Shown here: piece after piece, positions 27,801 through 42,800 of the stretch
Position numbering within the stretch: the first letter of the stretch is position 1
Layout: each line of letters starts with the position of its first letter
From: Enoplolaimus lenunculus
Taxonomy: Eukaryota; Nematoda; Enoplea; Enoplida; Thoracostomopsidae
Assembly (NCBI GenBank): GCA_030248215.1
Contig: JASANG010002029.1
Coordinates: 186,001 to 250,000, forward strand
Direction: 5' to 3'
Length of the DNA: 64,000 nucleotides
The notes under the pieces: model-generated
The model's database searches: none
Told to the model about the DNA's origin: nothing
What the model saw: the letters and a program-made list of their open reading frames with translations, nothing else
Made by a program: the position numbers and the translations under genes

Positions 27801-30800
27801 ACACCCAGACTTATTTCTTATTAAAAGTATCCATTCCGATGAACACGCCTTGTCAAATAGCGTCACATATTAATGATTCTTTATCCTACTCATGTTGCCA
27901 CTTGCCATTACTCGCTAATCTAATGAAACATCTTAAATCGTGTTCCCCGACTTCATGACACCCACAGCTGTGTGCTTTGTATAGGGCAAATCCGACACAA
28001 CAGTGTCAAGCGGGGAAAAGTGAAATATTTATGATTCACAATTAGCTTCAAACTAAAACCAAGTATTGTTCCAGTTAAACTTGTTAAACTCGCAATCTAC
28101 GCTGAGCTTATCCACCGAATAAATAAGTTAGCTCAAACAGGTATGTTAGGTCAAATGGCACGTTAAGGTTAAGGACGCACACTACACAGATACTCCATTT
28201 ATGGTTTAGCATTGAATTAACAAAGCAGAAGTAAAGTATGCCTGATTAAAATATAGATAGCTGTAGAATAGTTGATAAAAGCAATTATTCACCATTAAAG
28301 CATTGTATTCTAACCATGCACGTTGTTATACTCGCTATGAATACAGGATTCCAACAGTAGCTAAAGTTTGCCGGAACAGGAATTGAATTTCTTTGCAGGA
28401 ATCGGAACAGGAACCGGAATTTGAAACTAATTTTCATTACCGAATTACTGTTGGAGTTTTAGAAAACCGGCCAAAAATGACTTAAGCGAATTTTCTGCAA
28501 TTTAGTCTAAGTTTTGTGAAAACCTAACTGAAACAGTTTATTAACAAAATTGAAGTAATTGGAATAACTGTTATGTCGAAATAACTTTTTAAGCCAAGTT
28601 TTCAATATTTAAATGATTAGGTATAATTGGTTTGCCACAAAACTGTAAAAATTCCAATTCCTACATCTTTGAATGCATGAACAGGAACAGGAACGGTAAT
28701 TGAATGTTTAAAGGAATTCCAGCCGGAACAGGAATTCCGGTTGAACCCTGGTAGCCAGAAATCAATTTTTTGCCAGAACCAGAATTTAAATCGATCGGAA
28801 TGGTAAACGTACATACTTCGAGTAAAAACATAAAAATAATTTTACTGCCGACTAATAGCTTCAAGGTAAGTTTAAACTTTAAATAAACCAAAGCAGCACG
28901 AGAATAGAGCGAAAGATTCTCATTTAAGTCGGCAATCATCAAAAACGTGTATTTTAGACGACGCGTCATACTTAAACTATATAGGCTTAGGTACTAATGG
29001 CACGAAGTTGATTTAAACACAAATTTGCCTTGGTTTATATATTAATTTTATTTCTACAATGGTTTTCTGTTAGTATTAACAGTTTACTAATTATAAATGC
29101 TTATGCTTATTATACTCATAGCGTATTTTTCCAAGTTCAGCTTGCGCACAAAATGGCAACTACAACGCACTGTCAAAAATATAAGTCTCGCATACAATTT
29201 CTTTTCAACTTTACAGAAATTTTAAAGTCGTATATATTACTAACTGACATCTACCTTATGTATCCGTAACTGTGCCACATCATAATTGCTGAGAGTAGCA
29301 GGCGCATATTCTTAATATAGATTAATGTGTTGAAATTTGAAATAAATGATTTGTTCAACTTGAACTTCAGCGCAAGAAAGTGGATTATTAGTCATGTGGT
29401 ATATACATGGTTCATTTTGTACCTTATCCAAAGGGGCAAAATCAGCGTTCAACGAATGACATCCAACTTATTACTCGGTTTAGTAAATTTCTATCGCAAA
29501 GCTCCCTATCACTGACGACAGTTCTTTCTATACAAAAAGCCAAAATTTTTCACTGCTTTCAAATTCAGTTTTCTTCTTCGACTACGAACGAGTGCAGTCT
29601 CGGGTAAATATTACGGTTTTAAACCATAAATGCAAGTTTAGCCATTAAACAACCTCGTTTTATTTGCACCGCAATGCAGTGAATACAGCGTAATTTTGAC
29701 ATTATTTCGGATTTGAAATTGAAAATAAAGAGAAAGGATACCATTATGTAAAATTCATTAATTTAACTGTGGGCTATTGTACACTTTTCTCACTGTTACA
29801 AGTTTCGAAATTTTTACATTCTGGCATACGTTAGGCTTAAATTCAGGCATACGTGCCATTAAAGAATGTTTAATACACTGGCCGTTGCTACCCCAAAAAC
29901 TATAATTATCGTTAGAACGCAATAGACCGTACGCTGAACCTAAATTAGTTAAATACTGGGTGCAACCGGAATTCCGGTTCCGGCATTTTTTCACCTTGCG
30001 GTTCGGTAAATTTTTGCTGGAATTAAAAATTCCGGTATTGAAATTTGGTCAGTGGAAATTAAGATATTTTACTAAAAATGACGATAAAAATTAAATAGAT
30101 TTTTTATTAGTATAGTATGCAAACATTGTCAATCGCCGAAAATATACCATCGAAGGTACGTAGATTTTGCTTCTGTGGATCATAAAAATCTAAAATACAG
30201 CAGATAAAGTTGATACTTAACTCGAACTAGGGTTATTTCACCAACAATATTACCAAAAATAAAATTAAAATGGATTTTTCGGTGGCATGTATTTTACATT
30301 TTCCGGTTCCGATCCCGTTTCCGGTAATTTTTTCAAATTCCGGTTTCGGTAAATTGTAATTCCGGTTGCACCCTGGCAAAAAAGCTAAAAAGCCAAACGA
30401 AAGAATTAGCTTATCAAGCACTAGTTATTGAGAAAGCTTACAAAGCACCGTTTCTATTAACTATCCAGCAAACGCAGTAAAAACCCGTACTCGACACTGA
30501 AAGTTCCAATATAACACATAACAGCCACATTCTCAACTGTTGGCTATAACAGTGTAGCATGTATTGTGAGTTATTGTCAGTTGCCAGGAGGTTTTTCAAA
30601 CAGGATAATTGTGACATTGGTAAATCTTAAAATGTACCGAATAAGAAATTATAAAGTGCACTGGTAATTTATTATTGATACCTTTAGTTTAGATGACAGA
30701 TCACGAAAAATTGTTAGTTTCGACAATTATCGCAGTTTTGATAAATTGTGTCCTAAACAAGCCGATCAAGTTCCTCCTTAACGCCTCTATATTTTAGCGT

Positions 30801-33800
30801 ATTTTCATTGTTTTTCAGCAAGCGAGAAAAAATCATTAATATTGGATATTTTTTGAAGTTTGATTTTACATTATCATCGATTTACTAAATTGATACTCTA
30901 AAACCAAGGTTCGACCGTATACACATATATACGCTCTGAATTAATTTAACTGCAAACGGTTTGCACTATGACAACGCAGTTATGCTTTGGACATAAGCCG
31001 CAATAACTCAAGGGCAACAATTATTCTTCCATCTGTTTTTCTTAGCGCAACGTTATTAGATTGCAGTGTTCAAAAGAAAATAGTTGCGTTTCAGAACCAT
31101 TACAAGAGTGGTGTTGCTTTATAGAAACACACAAATTACCATTTTATTTGTGAGAAGTTACAATGTTTGCACACAATCGTGCTAGTAAACGTTAACTAAC
31201 AACAGTTCATGAGCGTGGCCAGGAATTATTTCCGGCAGAGAAGGGTTTCTATAAACACATGTGTAACGCCTTTAACACTACTAGAGACATAAGTGCGCTT
31301 CTATTAAAAATTAATAAGATTCATCCGAGATGCAGAGTGTTTGACTGACATTTTGAGCGTTCACAAGCAAAATGAACGCGAAAATTTCAGTTCACCAAGC
31401 AACGCCGCTGCCCACGTTCATTGTCCAAATGCTCCGGGCATCTGAAACGTAATTGACGTCGCGCGAACCGCGTTTCAGTTTGTCACAACTAAAGCACCAA
31501 AGCGTTTCGAGTATTAACCTTTTTCTCGCATGAATGTCTTCTAGTTCGTATAAATAAGATCTAACTTCAAGCTACGATTCCAATCGCAGCCTATCTTGTT
31601 GGCGGCGTTTACCATAATCACTCAGCATTGGAGCTTAACGCTCGAGCCCACGGGGGCTCTCGCGTCTCGTGGGGATATTGTACTGCGCATACTCGCAGTA
31701 ATTATGCAAACACTGCGTATGGTATATAATGCACATGCACAGACTGAGGAAGTTACTGACAGTATATATATACTCCATGTGAAATGTTAGAACAAAAATA
31801 AAGAAAATCAACAACAAACATTGACAAAACACAGTGCAACACATAAAAATGAGACGAAAACGTCGTTGTGATTAAAGAAATAGAATTACGAAACTGTGAT
31901 ACGCGTCGTGTAGAGTCATCAGCCGCCGTAAATAAAAAAAGTAGGAGGTGCTGTTCGGTACTGCCGTCACCATTAGATTAAGAGTTAGAAATTATTTCAA
32001 TTTCATTCACTACGACTTCATTTCAATTTCATTCACTAAGACTTCATTTCAATTTTATTCACTACGACTTCATTTTAATTTTATTCACTACGACTACATT
32101 TAAATTTTATCCACTACGATTACAATACTATAAATACGCCCAATTCATCGCAGCTAAAGTCTGAATTTGAAGACTCAAATTTCTAAATTACAAATGTGAT
32201 ACATAAATTGCTACGCTTCACGGCTGCTTTTCCACAAAAACATGATTATACCAACACAGTGGTAATCTTACAAACATTGCCTAGCACTAGTTTATATTGA
32301 ATGGCCGGCTTATATTCGCTCGGAAGCGTTGCATTACTGTTAGGTTAATCATGTTGGTTAATTGAAACAACACAAAAGTTTAGCAATAACGCATGCAAAA
32401 CTCAAAACGAAAATATAAACAGAAAATATCCTCTAATAAAAAAAATGTCGGCATACAAAACTAAACTAAGTACCAAAACAACAATCAATACATTACGGAT
32501 TTGAATTTGATTTTTAATTTTAGCATATTTTAGAGCTCATATTCTCTAACGCGTGTAGCACCTACGTATTACTAGTGGGTTATAACGCCGTGCAATGTTT
32601 GAGCCAAGCAGCGATGAAATTTTAAAATTTGGACGCTTTTTCAATTCACCTTGCAAGCAGTGCAAAATGTCCAAGTGCGCAGCTGCTGTAGTTAGTTTAT
32701 TTTTGAAGACTTATAACTAAGTGACAAAAGATGCGGCAGACAGTTGAGGATAAATGCTACAAATGCTAGAACGAAATCTAATTTATATATATATAAAATT
32801 GCTTTAAAATTTGCGAGCACACAATATTTTATTTCAACGTTACGTTTTCCATGCAAATAAAAGAAGCTCATGCTGAAATTTAACTTTAAGTTACAGTTTG
32901 AATTTTTTGTGAAATGCTGATATAATAGTCGATTTAGAATTATAATTCTCAACCACTGACTAACAAAACGAAACAATTAAAATAGTAACTAACTATGAAG
33001 ACAGACAATACCACCACCTTGCATATTATATAACGCATGCAATTTATAAAAAACCTAAATTTATACGTCCAATAAACAATTCGCGGACACCCTTATCCAG
33101 TTTAGAGACAAAACCTTTTGCGGTGTTCGCAACAAATGACCGTACTCTAGTCAGACTGTGTACAAAAATTATAATATTTCAAACATATCAATCAGATAGT
33201 AGAAAAATAACTAATTATTTACCAGAACCGGAAAGTGAAAAATAATTACTAGAGAGAATCACTACGTTTATATAATGTTATTTCAACATCAAAAGTTGTC
33301 ACAATAAAACAACGGCGGGACTTCATGCAGGAACCAGACAAAGACAAATACCGGATTGCCGTATATGAACCAAGCAAATACTAGAATTCGCCCTTCGGAA
33401 AACATTTTTCGTAAGCAAAAGCAAATTGAAAACCTGGCTGGTCATTTTACTTGATAGTTTTGATGTCGTTTCGAAAACCTGTCTAGACTCCAAAAGCTAG
33501 CCGCTGATGGCGAGACTAGCTAAAGCCCAAGACCGAGAATTCTGCGCCTAAATACTGGTACGGCCATCCCTGATCCATCCACATCGACCTAGCTCTATAT
33601 TCCGACAACCCATCTGCCTCTTCCACAGACGAATCAGCGTCACCGAACCCCCCAGTCACCGCAAAATCCATCCCGTTCCATCCAAAATAAGTAAAATTTA
33701 AATCAGTCTAACACAACCCGACCCCCTTCTTCTACAACATTAGCAATAAGCGAAAGCATTAGTTGTGCCAGCTGTGCTTCTTTCACTGCGCGTAAACATG

Positions 33801-36800
33801 CATCGACTGCTGCTTCGTCCCCGCCGTCCTCAGTTACTCCTCCCCCAGCACGAGTACCGGGTTTGGATTGATCTACTTCGGATACTTGAGACACCTTATC
33901 GCCCCCAGCAGCAGCCGCTTCAGGTGCCATACTGGTTCTATGGTGCGGTGGACCGCCTGTTGGTTGTACTACAGGCCTAGGCCCGCGTGTGGTTGTAAAT
34001 CGCTCAGTCCCGCCCGAACCTAGTCGTTCGTTTTTCTCTTTACCCGCTGCAGCCGCAGTCTCATTGAGCGTCTTCCCGTCGCCAGGCAATTTGTCACCGC
34101 TGATCAATTTGATACCGCCTTCACCTAAACAGCGAACTATAATTAGTATGTTACATAACGAGTAGATAAAATCAACTCAAACTAATATATAATATATGTG
34201 CAGCAGATGTATTATAATATGATTACCACATGCCACAGCACAAAACACAACATGAACAGAAACAGCCGTACGGTCCGTGCAACAGTGCCGCTGCCCGGGT
34301 ATCCTTAACAGCCCGCCCATCGGTGTGATGTGCTCCCATCGTTTTAATGGTATCGTCATTTCTTAACGTTTTTGCTTTTAGCGAGCAGATCTGAAACCCT
34401 GAATATAAATTTGAGCCTCTGCTTAGACCTATGCGTGAATAACAAGATTTTAAAATCTAAAGCCCAACCAATAAAAATTAGTTTATTTGTATTGTTTTGT
34501 GTAGTGATTTGCCAGATATTATATTTTACAGTATTAGCTCGTCGATTCTAGACTGAATCTTCAATTTTCAAAAGTTCAAGACACGCAGCAAAGCAGTAAA
34601 TGTATTTCGTAGAGTTGTTTAAGAAAAATGCAACTTGATGTTACTCATTTCGAATTAAAAAAACATAAAACCGATTTCATGATGCCAGTAAGATAGTTGA
34701 GTTCAATACCATAAATTTCAACAGCATCAAATTATAATTTTGCGTTTAAGTTTCGTGGGCCATGGGTTCATGCAAAAATCGTACGTTTGTGGGTATTGTA
34801 AAATCTAAATCAAACAATTAAAACACGGAATGACGTCGGCGGGGGCTTCTAGTTACAATAAAACAAAAACAGTAAACAACACAAAACTGAAAAATAAATA
34901 AATAAATATTTCCGCATCACCGCAACAACAAATTCATAGCAGCAAGTCACTCGACGAAAGAAAGGTACTAAGTAACAATTATAGCCCAAGTCAAAATTGT
35001 AATAATAATTTGCAGGCTGCGTGCGTGAGCATATTCCATAGTTGTAAAACCGGAACTTGTCGCAAGGCGTACAACAGACCATACAAAAAACGGTGCTCCA
35101 CAACCATATCAATTCTTAGAGTAGAGGCAAGAAGCATTTTTTCAGAAATGGAAAACAAAATTTTCTTAACATAGAGTTGTTTTCGTACAGTTGAAAAACA
35201 TAGAGTTGTTTTAGTACAGTTGAAAAAATGTGCGGCGGTCGAAAGATGAAAAGCATTTTCGACGGGTTGTGGGTAGTGGGGGCGGGGGTGGTACAGTAAC
35301 CACCAGTAGTTGCAGACCTGACCTGGCCAGAAAATCGACATCTGGCTTCGGAAAATTTTATTCATTATTTATGGTATTCTACTATAAGTTTGTTATCAAA
35401 TACATTTTATTATTCCACCGTTATTTTGTCTGGGGGATGGTTTTTGCGTGAGGTAAATTTTGAACAATGTAAACGTTTCACAAGAAAATTCACCAGAACT
35501 AGCGCTATCTCCGTCGGACCTACGTGTTGTTGTCAACAATACAATGATTTGATGTGTAACTTAGCGAAAGAGATACCCCGGTGCCGGGGCCATAGCTCAC
35601 GACCTCGGGGGCAACCTACCGGGCGTGGTTGTTATTGTCAAGCATTCAGTAGTACGAGTATTAATTTGAAAATACAAACATACATAAAAGATTAAAGTAC
35701 TATATTTGTGTTTGTAAATGAGAAAGTATCAGCGTTACTGCGATTTGCAATATTGGCTTTGCATAATGTGTATGTGTAACACCAGGGCTCCATAAAAAAT
35801 TTAAACGCAATCGAAATTCATTTATTTACTGGAAAAGGCATTACAAATTTGTTTTTATTTGTAGTCAAGCATTTGTCGTAAATAACTCAATAATGATAAT
35901 TTGAGATAATTGACACGAAACCGCAAAGGTCCAAAACTTCGCCGGAATCAGGACTATAAATTTTAGCGAAATTTCAGCCGGAATTGGTATCTCGTTGGCA
36001 CCCGGTGTAACACACATGTTGCTTTGATTACCGTTAAATAAACTTAGTAGCAGCGAAAGATAAGCATTTATTAATGATAAATATTACGCCAATGACACAA
36101 GTGTAGCTAATAAAGGCTTTACGCGTCCGTACTGCACGTTGTGACTTGTGTCCAAGAGTTTATACCTCCTGCCAGCAGATCGATCAGGGATCGTACTTCA
36201 AACGCAGTGTTCGTCCCTTCAAAAATAAAAATATCAAAAAGCAACCCCCGGCAACTTACCATATCCTTTAGTCTTGTGACGCTGAATCGGTGAATAACCG
36301 TACCGTACGTCGGTGTCATCGTCCGGATGCTCGAATATACTCACTGATTGCAGTTCGTACACCGTGTCCGCTGCTAAACTGGCTATTGTAACGCTAAAAT
36401 TACCGCCGTCTGGTTCCATTTTTACCCATGATGTATTGTCTTCGCCTGAAATAATGTAGAGCGTCTGCGGTCAATATTTTTGTAAACTGTATTTTTGAGA
36501 AAAATGCTAATATTGTAACCCGATGTACGCTAGTGTCTCGTGAAACATACATAAATTCAAACACCTTTCTGTGTAAGTATCTAATATAAAATTCGTACTA
36601 ACCATCCATTGAAAGAATATTTGACCCCGATCCATCATGAATTGCAACCTCCGAAACTTCTGCTAGACATCCGGTTACCCACAAATACTTAGTAAGATAA
36701 AATACCGGCAGACAAACCTTTGAGCCTGCTTTGAATGTAGAAATTGTCGCCAACCGGTGACTTAACAACTGGATCGAACTGTCCGGGCACCCACGTCGCG

Positions 36801-39800
36801 TTGATGTGATCTTCGCCGATACCTGTGACCATGAGGCCTGGTTGAGCAAGTGGAACTGAAACAAAGTTAAACTTTAATACCAAATGTGTCAGTACACCTG
36901 TAGCCAGATATCGAGGTGGTACAAAGAGGCCGTAGATTCCACAATCCTTAAAGGAACAATAGAATAAACCGCTGGATCTGTACGTTAAAAAACGGATACT
37001 CGCCAATCTTTAACAAAAGGTTATACTATTGCCAGCTATTGTCTATGTACCAGCTGCGATGTGCGATCTCTGTTGGAAGAAGCTAGAAGACCGAGATCGA
37101 AACTAAAAAGTTTCAATCTCGGATATTTTAGTCAAAAATTGCTTGGGTGGGATCTAACAGTTTTGAATACGGCTTCGACGCTTGGTCTCGGTTTGAAACT
37201 TTTGAGCGGGCTACAAAATCTACTAACCTAATCATTGATTGTTGTCTGCCCACTCACCTGTCTTATCTTGTGTCAGCTCCGCTGCGACTGGCAGTGTCTG
37301 TACAACCGATCCTATCGAAGGCCCGGCGCCTTGTTCTGTGTACGCCGCGAGTTTAATTTCGTAGTCCGTTTCCGGCGTCAGACGTTTATCGCCGTCAGGT
37401 TTCAGGCGAAACTCGCGTTGTCCAGGGTCTGCCAAATCGACCTGAACAAGCGCTCCGACAGGAGATGCTTCGCCGTCGCCGAGCGGATTAACTGAAATAG
37501 CAACATCGGGTCAGGGTCAAAGGATATTTCAGCAAAAATGTATTTTTGTTGCTAGACACATATTATGTTTCGATACAAAATAGTAATCCTTTCCATGCAA
37601 TACACTGTAACGTAAAAATGAATATTAGTGTACATTTTACTAGCGTTTGCATGCCAATCTTGAATGGGGGGGGGCTGGGTTTCGGAAGTGCCACCGGGTT
37701 TCACCCGTGAGCGTGGGGGACTTTTTAGAAACCAAAGATAAAAATATCTCGAAGCATTGGTTTGACGCTAACTGATGTTGCTCGTCTTTTCGTTTTATAA
37801 ATGTAGGGGATGTTTAGTATTATAGTATCTCGTTATAAATACTTAAACACCATATTCGTTTTAGCTCTTCAAAATGCATGAAGTCAACCAACGAATGTAC
37901 TATTTAAAAGTTGGCCCCCATCAGGGGTCCGGTAAATTAACGTGCCGCTTCGACCCTGGTGCATGGTATGTAGCAATTTTAAACTCACCAGCTTGATAAG
38001 TGAGATTGAATCCTTCCAGTTCGCCGTTGTGATAACGTGGATCTTTCCACATTAACGCGATTTCATTATCGGTCAATGGATACACATTCAGCTCTCGTAG
38101 AGGATCAGGTTCTAAAGAAAACAATGGACCAACTACGTTCCCTTTGCAGCTTAAGCGCGAGGTCTCCATTACAATCCTTTCCCAGACACCGCATTATATT
38201 ACTACTCAATTCAGCAGATGACGTTGCTCCCTTGTATAAGGACCTATTACTTAAGCTCCAATGACACGTGCAAAATATTGCAGCGAAAAACTTGCAGTTG
38301 CAACTCGCAGCTGCAAGTTTTGTAATGGCTTTTCGAGCAAAACTTGTTGGTGTGTAAGTTTTCGCTGCAAAAATTACACGCACATTTTGCAGCTGCTACA
38401 CGCACATTTTGCAGCTGCAAGCAGGGTGCAACCGGAATTACAATTTACCGGAACCGGAATTTGAAAATTTTACCGGAACCGGAAAGTGAAAAATGCATTT
38501 CACCAAAAATTTCATTTTAATCGTATTTTTTGCTCTATTATTTGTGAAACAACCTTAGTCGAACATAGGTATTTATTTTATCTGTTATATTTTAGATTTT
38601 CATCATCGACTGAAGTGAAATCCACCATCAATGGCTTATATTCGGAGTACAAGTGGCTTTCAAAACAGATTCTTAAACATTATCAAAGTTAACAAAACGG
38701 CCAAATTATAATACCGGAATTTTTAAATCCGGTAAAATTTTACCGGAACCGGAAGGTGAAAAAATGCCGGAACCGGAATTCCGGTTGCACCCTGGCTGCA
38801 AGTTATTCCAGCGAAAAAATTGCGCGTGCACATTGCAGTTGCGAGTTCTCGATGCAAAACCGGCACGTGTGAATGGAGCTAAACTTGTGATAGGTTTTAC
38901 TATACACAGCTGAGAAAAAACGGTTCCTTAACACAACTTCAAAGTTAAAAAACTGGTACATAGTAAAAAAACTTACTGCCAGGCGGCATCTCAAAATCAA
39001 GAGGAGGCTCAGACGGTGGGCCATCGCCAGCTGAATTGTAAATCATGATTTGAGCATAGTTGACAGCGTTTGGACGGAGATTGTACACGGTGCCAGACTT
39101 TGCGGACGGCGCAAAGTATGCTTCTTGTTTCACTGCATCGGCAGACGATGAGCGTTTCCGACTCGCCGACCAATAAACAACCTGAAGAAAATATCATCAT
39201 CGTGGCTCTACCGCGTAGCAACGCTTATATGTAATTGCAAGATAGTGCAGTGCCATATATAGAGCTCGTTAAGAAAATTTTGGCTGCGGTTGCGCTGGCG
39301 TTAAAACCCAATAAATCGCGCACGTTGCATTAAGACTGGTCAGCTGTAGTTACGCTTGTTTCGTTAATGCTTCAGATGTTGAGCAAGTGTCTATCAGCGT
39401 TAACGTCTGAGAGATTCCTACACAAAATCATCACGGCATTACGACAACAGCGGTTGCAAATGTAGTTGAAGCTCCGAGCAATTTCCTGACAGCATTTTGG
39501 TGTCATGACTTTTATTACTATGGCACCTGTTTAGTCCCTTCCCCCCCGCATAACGAACCTAAGCCTAAGCGTGTGAATACGACTAAGCTTAAGTCTAACC
39601 TACGCCTAAACCTAAACGTGCGACAATGTAATAATGAAAACACCGTGGGGGGGAGGGTTTCTTTCGACTTAAAATTAATTGCTATTTTAATACCTTGTAT
39701 CCCTGAAATTCTCCGTTCGCGTCTTCTGGCTGCAGTGCTTTCCATACAAACTGAGCTGACGTTGGACTGAACACAGTTTCAACTCTGAAGTCATCAGGTG

Positions 39801-42800
39801 TTACTGTTGGCTCTGAAAATATTCAAAACGAAAAGTTTGGTCAATTTCAAACATATCCGACATCGAACGCAATTATAGATGTGAGTAACGCGCAATTAAA
39901 AGAGTTCAAAAGATTAATGCGGCTGCTTTTTAATACGACGCTACCGCAATGAGTTGAAAAGCGACGCGAAGTGTACACACATACTTAAAACTGTGTCTTT
40001 CAGATGCATGCGCGTAGCCTAGAGACTTTCGATTTCGGTGAAGACGGCTGCGTTTATTATACAATTAAAGAAGTTGTGTTGAAATCAATTTGTCAAGATA
40101 ACATGTTGTTATTATTAGTAGCAGAAATAATAAAACAAAATTTTTCCCGAGTCATTTATTGGTGGAAAATTGCCGCTACTGGCGCAGTGTCAGGTTGCTA
40201 CGCATTTGTTTTCCGTGAACGTGGAAAATCTCACACAAGTGAACTGGCTTTATCACAACAAATCAGTACTGTAACAAACAAACAATAACAACAACAACAA
40301 CAACACAAACCTATAACTGAAACAACGCTTCGATCGATAAGAAATTTATGAAACTGATTAAAATAATATAATATACTGATTATGTTTGTTTTTGGACGCT
40401 CCATTATTGTGAACTTGACGAAATAAAGAATAGATTGAAATATTTTAAATAATTGAATTCAAGATTGGAAAGTTCAGGCCAATGACTCTTCGTGCTGGTA
40501 AAGTGATAAATATACAGAAGAATATCACTTACAGATAGCTGTACAAGCAGGGTGCAAAGCGGAACTGGATTATACCGGAATCGGAATCGGAACAGCAAAT
40601 TTATACCGGAATCGGAACTACAACATTTGGGACTATACGGATAATTTGTATAAATAAGCATGTATAATATTGATTTTGGATGTCTGTTGGCTGGCAACGA
40701 TTCTCAAAAACGCCGCATGAACAAAATGACAATCTTTTTTTGGCTCTGTAAATTTAAACTACAATCAATTATTCAATAAGTTAACTTATCGAAAACAAAT
40801 TAATAGATAAATGATGCTGAATTTTTATACAACATATCACAACAAGTACAAATTAAAACGTGGAAATTCCGATTCCGACTGATTGTACAACCGGAATCGG
40901 AATCGAAACTCGTTTTGAATCTGAATTCTAATCGGAAGTGGAATTCCGATTGCACCCTGTGTACAAGATAGCATATCACCCATTTTAAAGGTAAATTCAC
41001 AATTAGCTCAACAAAAGATGTTCGAATCTACCGTTGTAAGAAACCCCGAACTGTTAAAAAGCTTTGGATTTCGGGTTACTCGACCAATAATCAATGGTAT
41101 AAGTAGAAGTAGTTTTACTTTTTCAACACAAAGTTGCATAATTTATGGGGAAACAACGCACAAACAAAGTTATGCTTATCATTTCTGCAATTCAAAACGC
41201 TTTGTTGTCTATTTAATTCAATCAATCAACCAAAACAACGCAGAAAATTGTGAATAGAACGACGTGTACGAGACTGGGTTTAACAAGTTAGCATCAAAAA
41301 CAGTCACAGAAGCTTATCTTCTACCTTAAAATTGTCGTATTTTAAATCAAGCGATAAAAACGAACGCTGTTTATTTTGAACAACGGGTTCGCTATTGGCT
41401 ATACACGTGCACAACTGAGAACAAATCCGTGCAAATTTGAAGCAACGATTGATTGTAGCACGATAAAAATGAAATTTTTGCAAAAAATCAAACCGAGTTT
41501 GAAGACATTAAATACAGTTTTACAAAATAGACTTGAGTATATATCGTAGGCCAATCTACTATTCAGACCAATAATTGGCCTAGGTTAAACTGCTATTGAA
41601 CTTATAGACCAATCAGATTTGACTATTTGGAGACACGCCATACCATTAACCAATCAGAGTTGGTTTTACATCGCTACTGTTTTGCTATATCTCACAATCT
41701 CTAATTGGTCCAGACCAAATTGCTATTTGCTTAGAATAGCACGTTGGCCGAATGGCCACCCAATTGGTGATTGTCCAGAATAGAAGATTGGCTTATAACA
41801 CGTACACCCGCTTAAATTTTTTGAAAGAAATAGAAAAAGAGGCACTTTCACTGTCTTTTGTAATTAACCTTGTGCGATCTGAGACAACCTTCTACCTCTT
41901 GAGCGTTACGTATTAGGTGCAAGTAAAAAAGTTGAAACCATAATTCGAAACGTAGAATATTCGGCTGGAATCATCTAATAAATTCCAATCAATTCATCTC
42001 ACCGACTAAAGTTTAACACTGGTTTGACACCAATATTGTACAACATCTAAATATCTAGACGTGATGCACTGAAATGTTACGAACTCGCACGTGCGAAAAA
42101 CGCTACTGAGTTTAGAATTTTTGTATTTAAAAATGTTGAGAACAAAAATCACAGTTGACGGTATATTTACCGGACTTACAGAATCTGCTAAAACCGCTAA
42201 GCATTCGATCAGAATTTGTCGAAAAAAATTTAGAAGCGGCCAAAGTGAATTAAAAAGCAGGGTCCGCATAGTGGCCAAGCTTTTACACAGTGAGTAAAAA
42301 AGGCTGCGCAAAATTTGTTTCTACTTTCCTTTTGTAATTTAGTTTTTTTCAGTTACATGGATATACTTAATCTCAATTTAAACCAACAGAATTGCATACA
42401 AAACCAGATATAATTACGACAACACATAAAGGTATAATTTTTTATTGATGTTTTAAGTGTGTTGGAGTTCTGTGATCACTGTTTCTTCTGCACTATTCGT
42501 ATATAAGTGGTGAATAAAACAAAACAATAAAATTTTGCTGTTTTTTAGTTTAACAACAATTTATTATGATTGAAGAATACAGAGGTATCAGAAGCATTCA
42601 ATGAAAAATTTTATTTTTATTTTCGGTAACGGTTCAAAATTGACCCAGACCAAGATCAAAAAGCCTAATTCTTGCCTATTTCGGCCGCTGTACTAAATAC
42701 ATATCCTAAAACTATAATGATCGATTCAAAAACTATTATGAAAACAGTAAATAACACAAACCTAATTAAAATTGCTATAAAAATTCCATTAACTTCACAA

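Larger units (their letters stand above)
27261..36259. other. Intron region between FN3-5 and membrane exon, holds one optional exon
   Basis: Apart from the 33703-34124 exon no coding sequence is supported. It holds family A-like elements at 28354-28750 and 29956-30375, a 26-bp minisatellite at 31994-32123 and a fragment with GGCACCCGGTG end at 35782-36006. The stretches 30380-31990, 32130-33690 and 34130-35780 show only AT-rich sequence. Confidence 0.65.

Noticed and set aside
40285-40310. CRISPR-like or other regular repeat array
   Set aside because: A simple CAA microsatellite; no direct repeat and spacer structure anywhere in the window.
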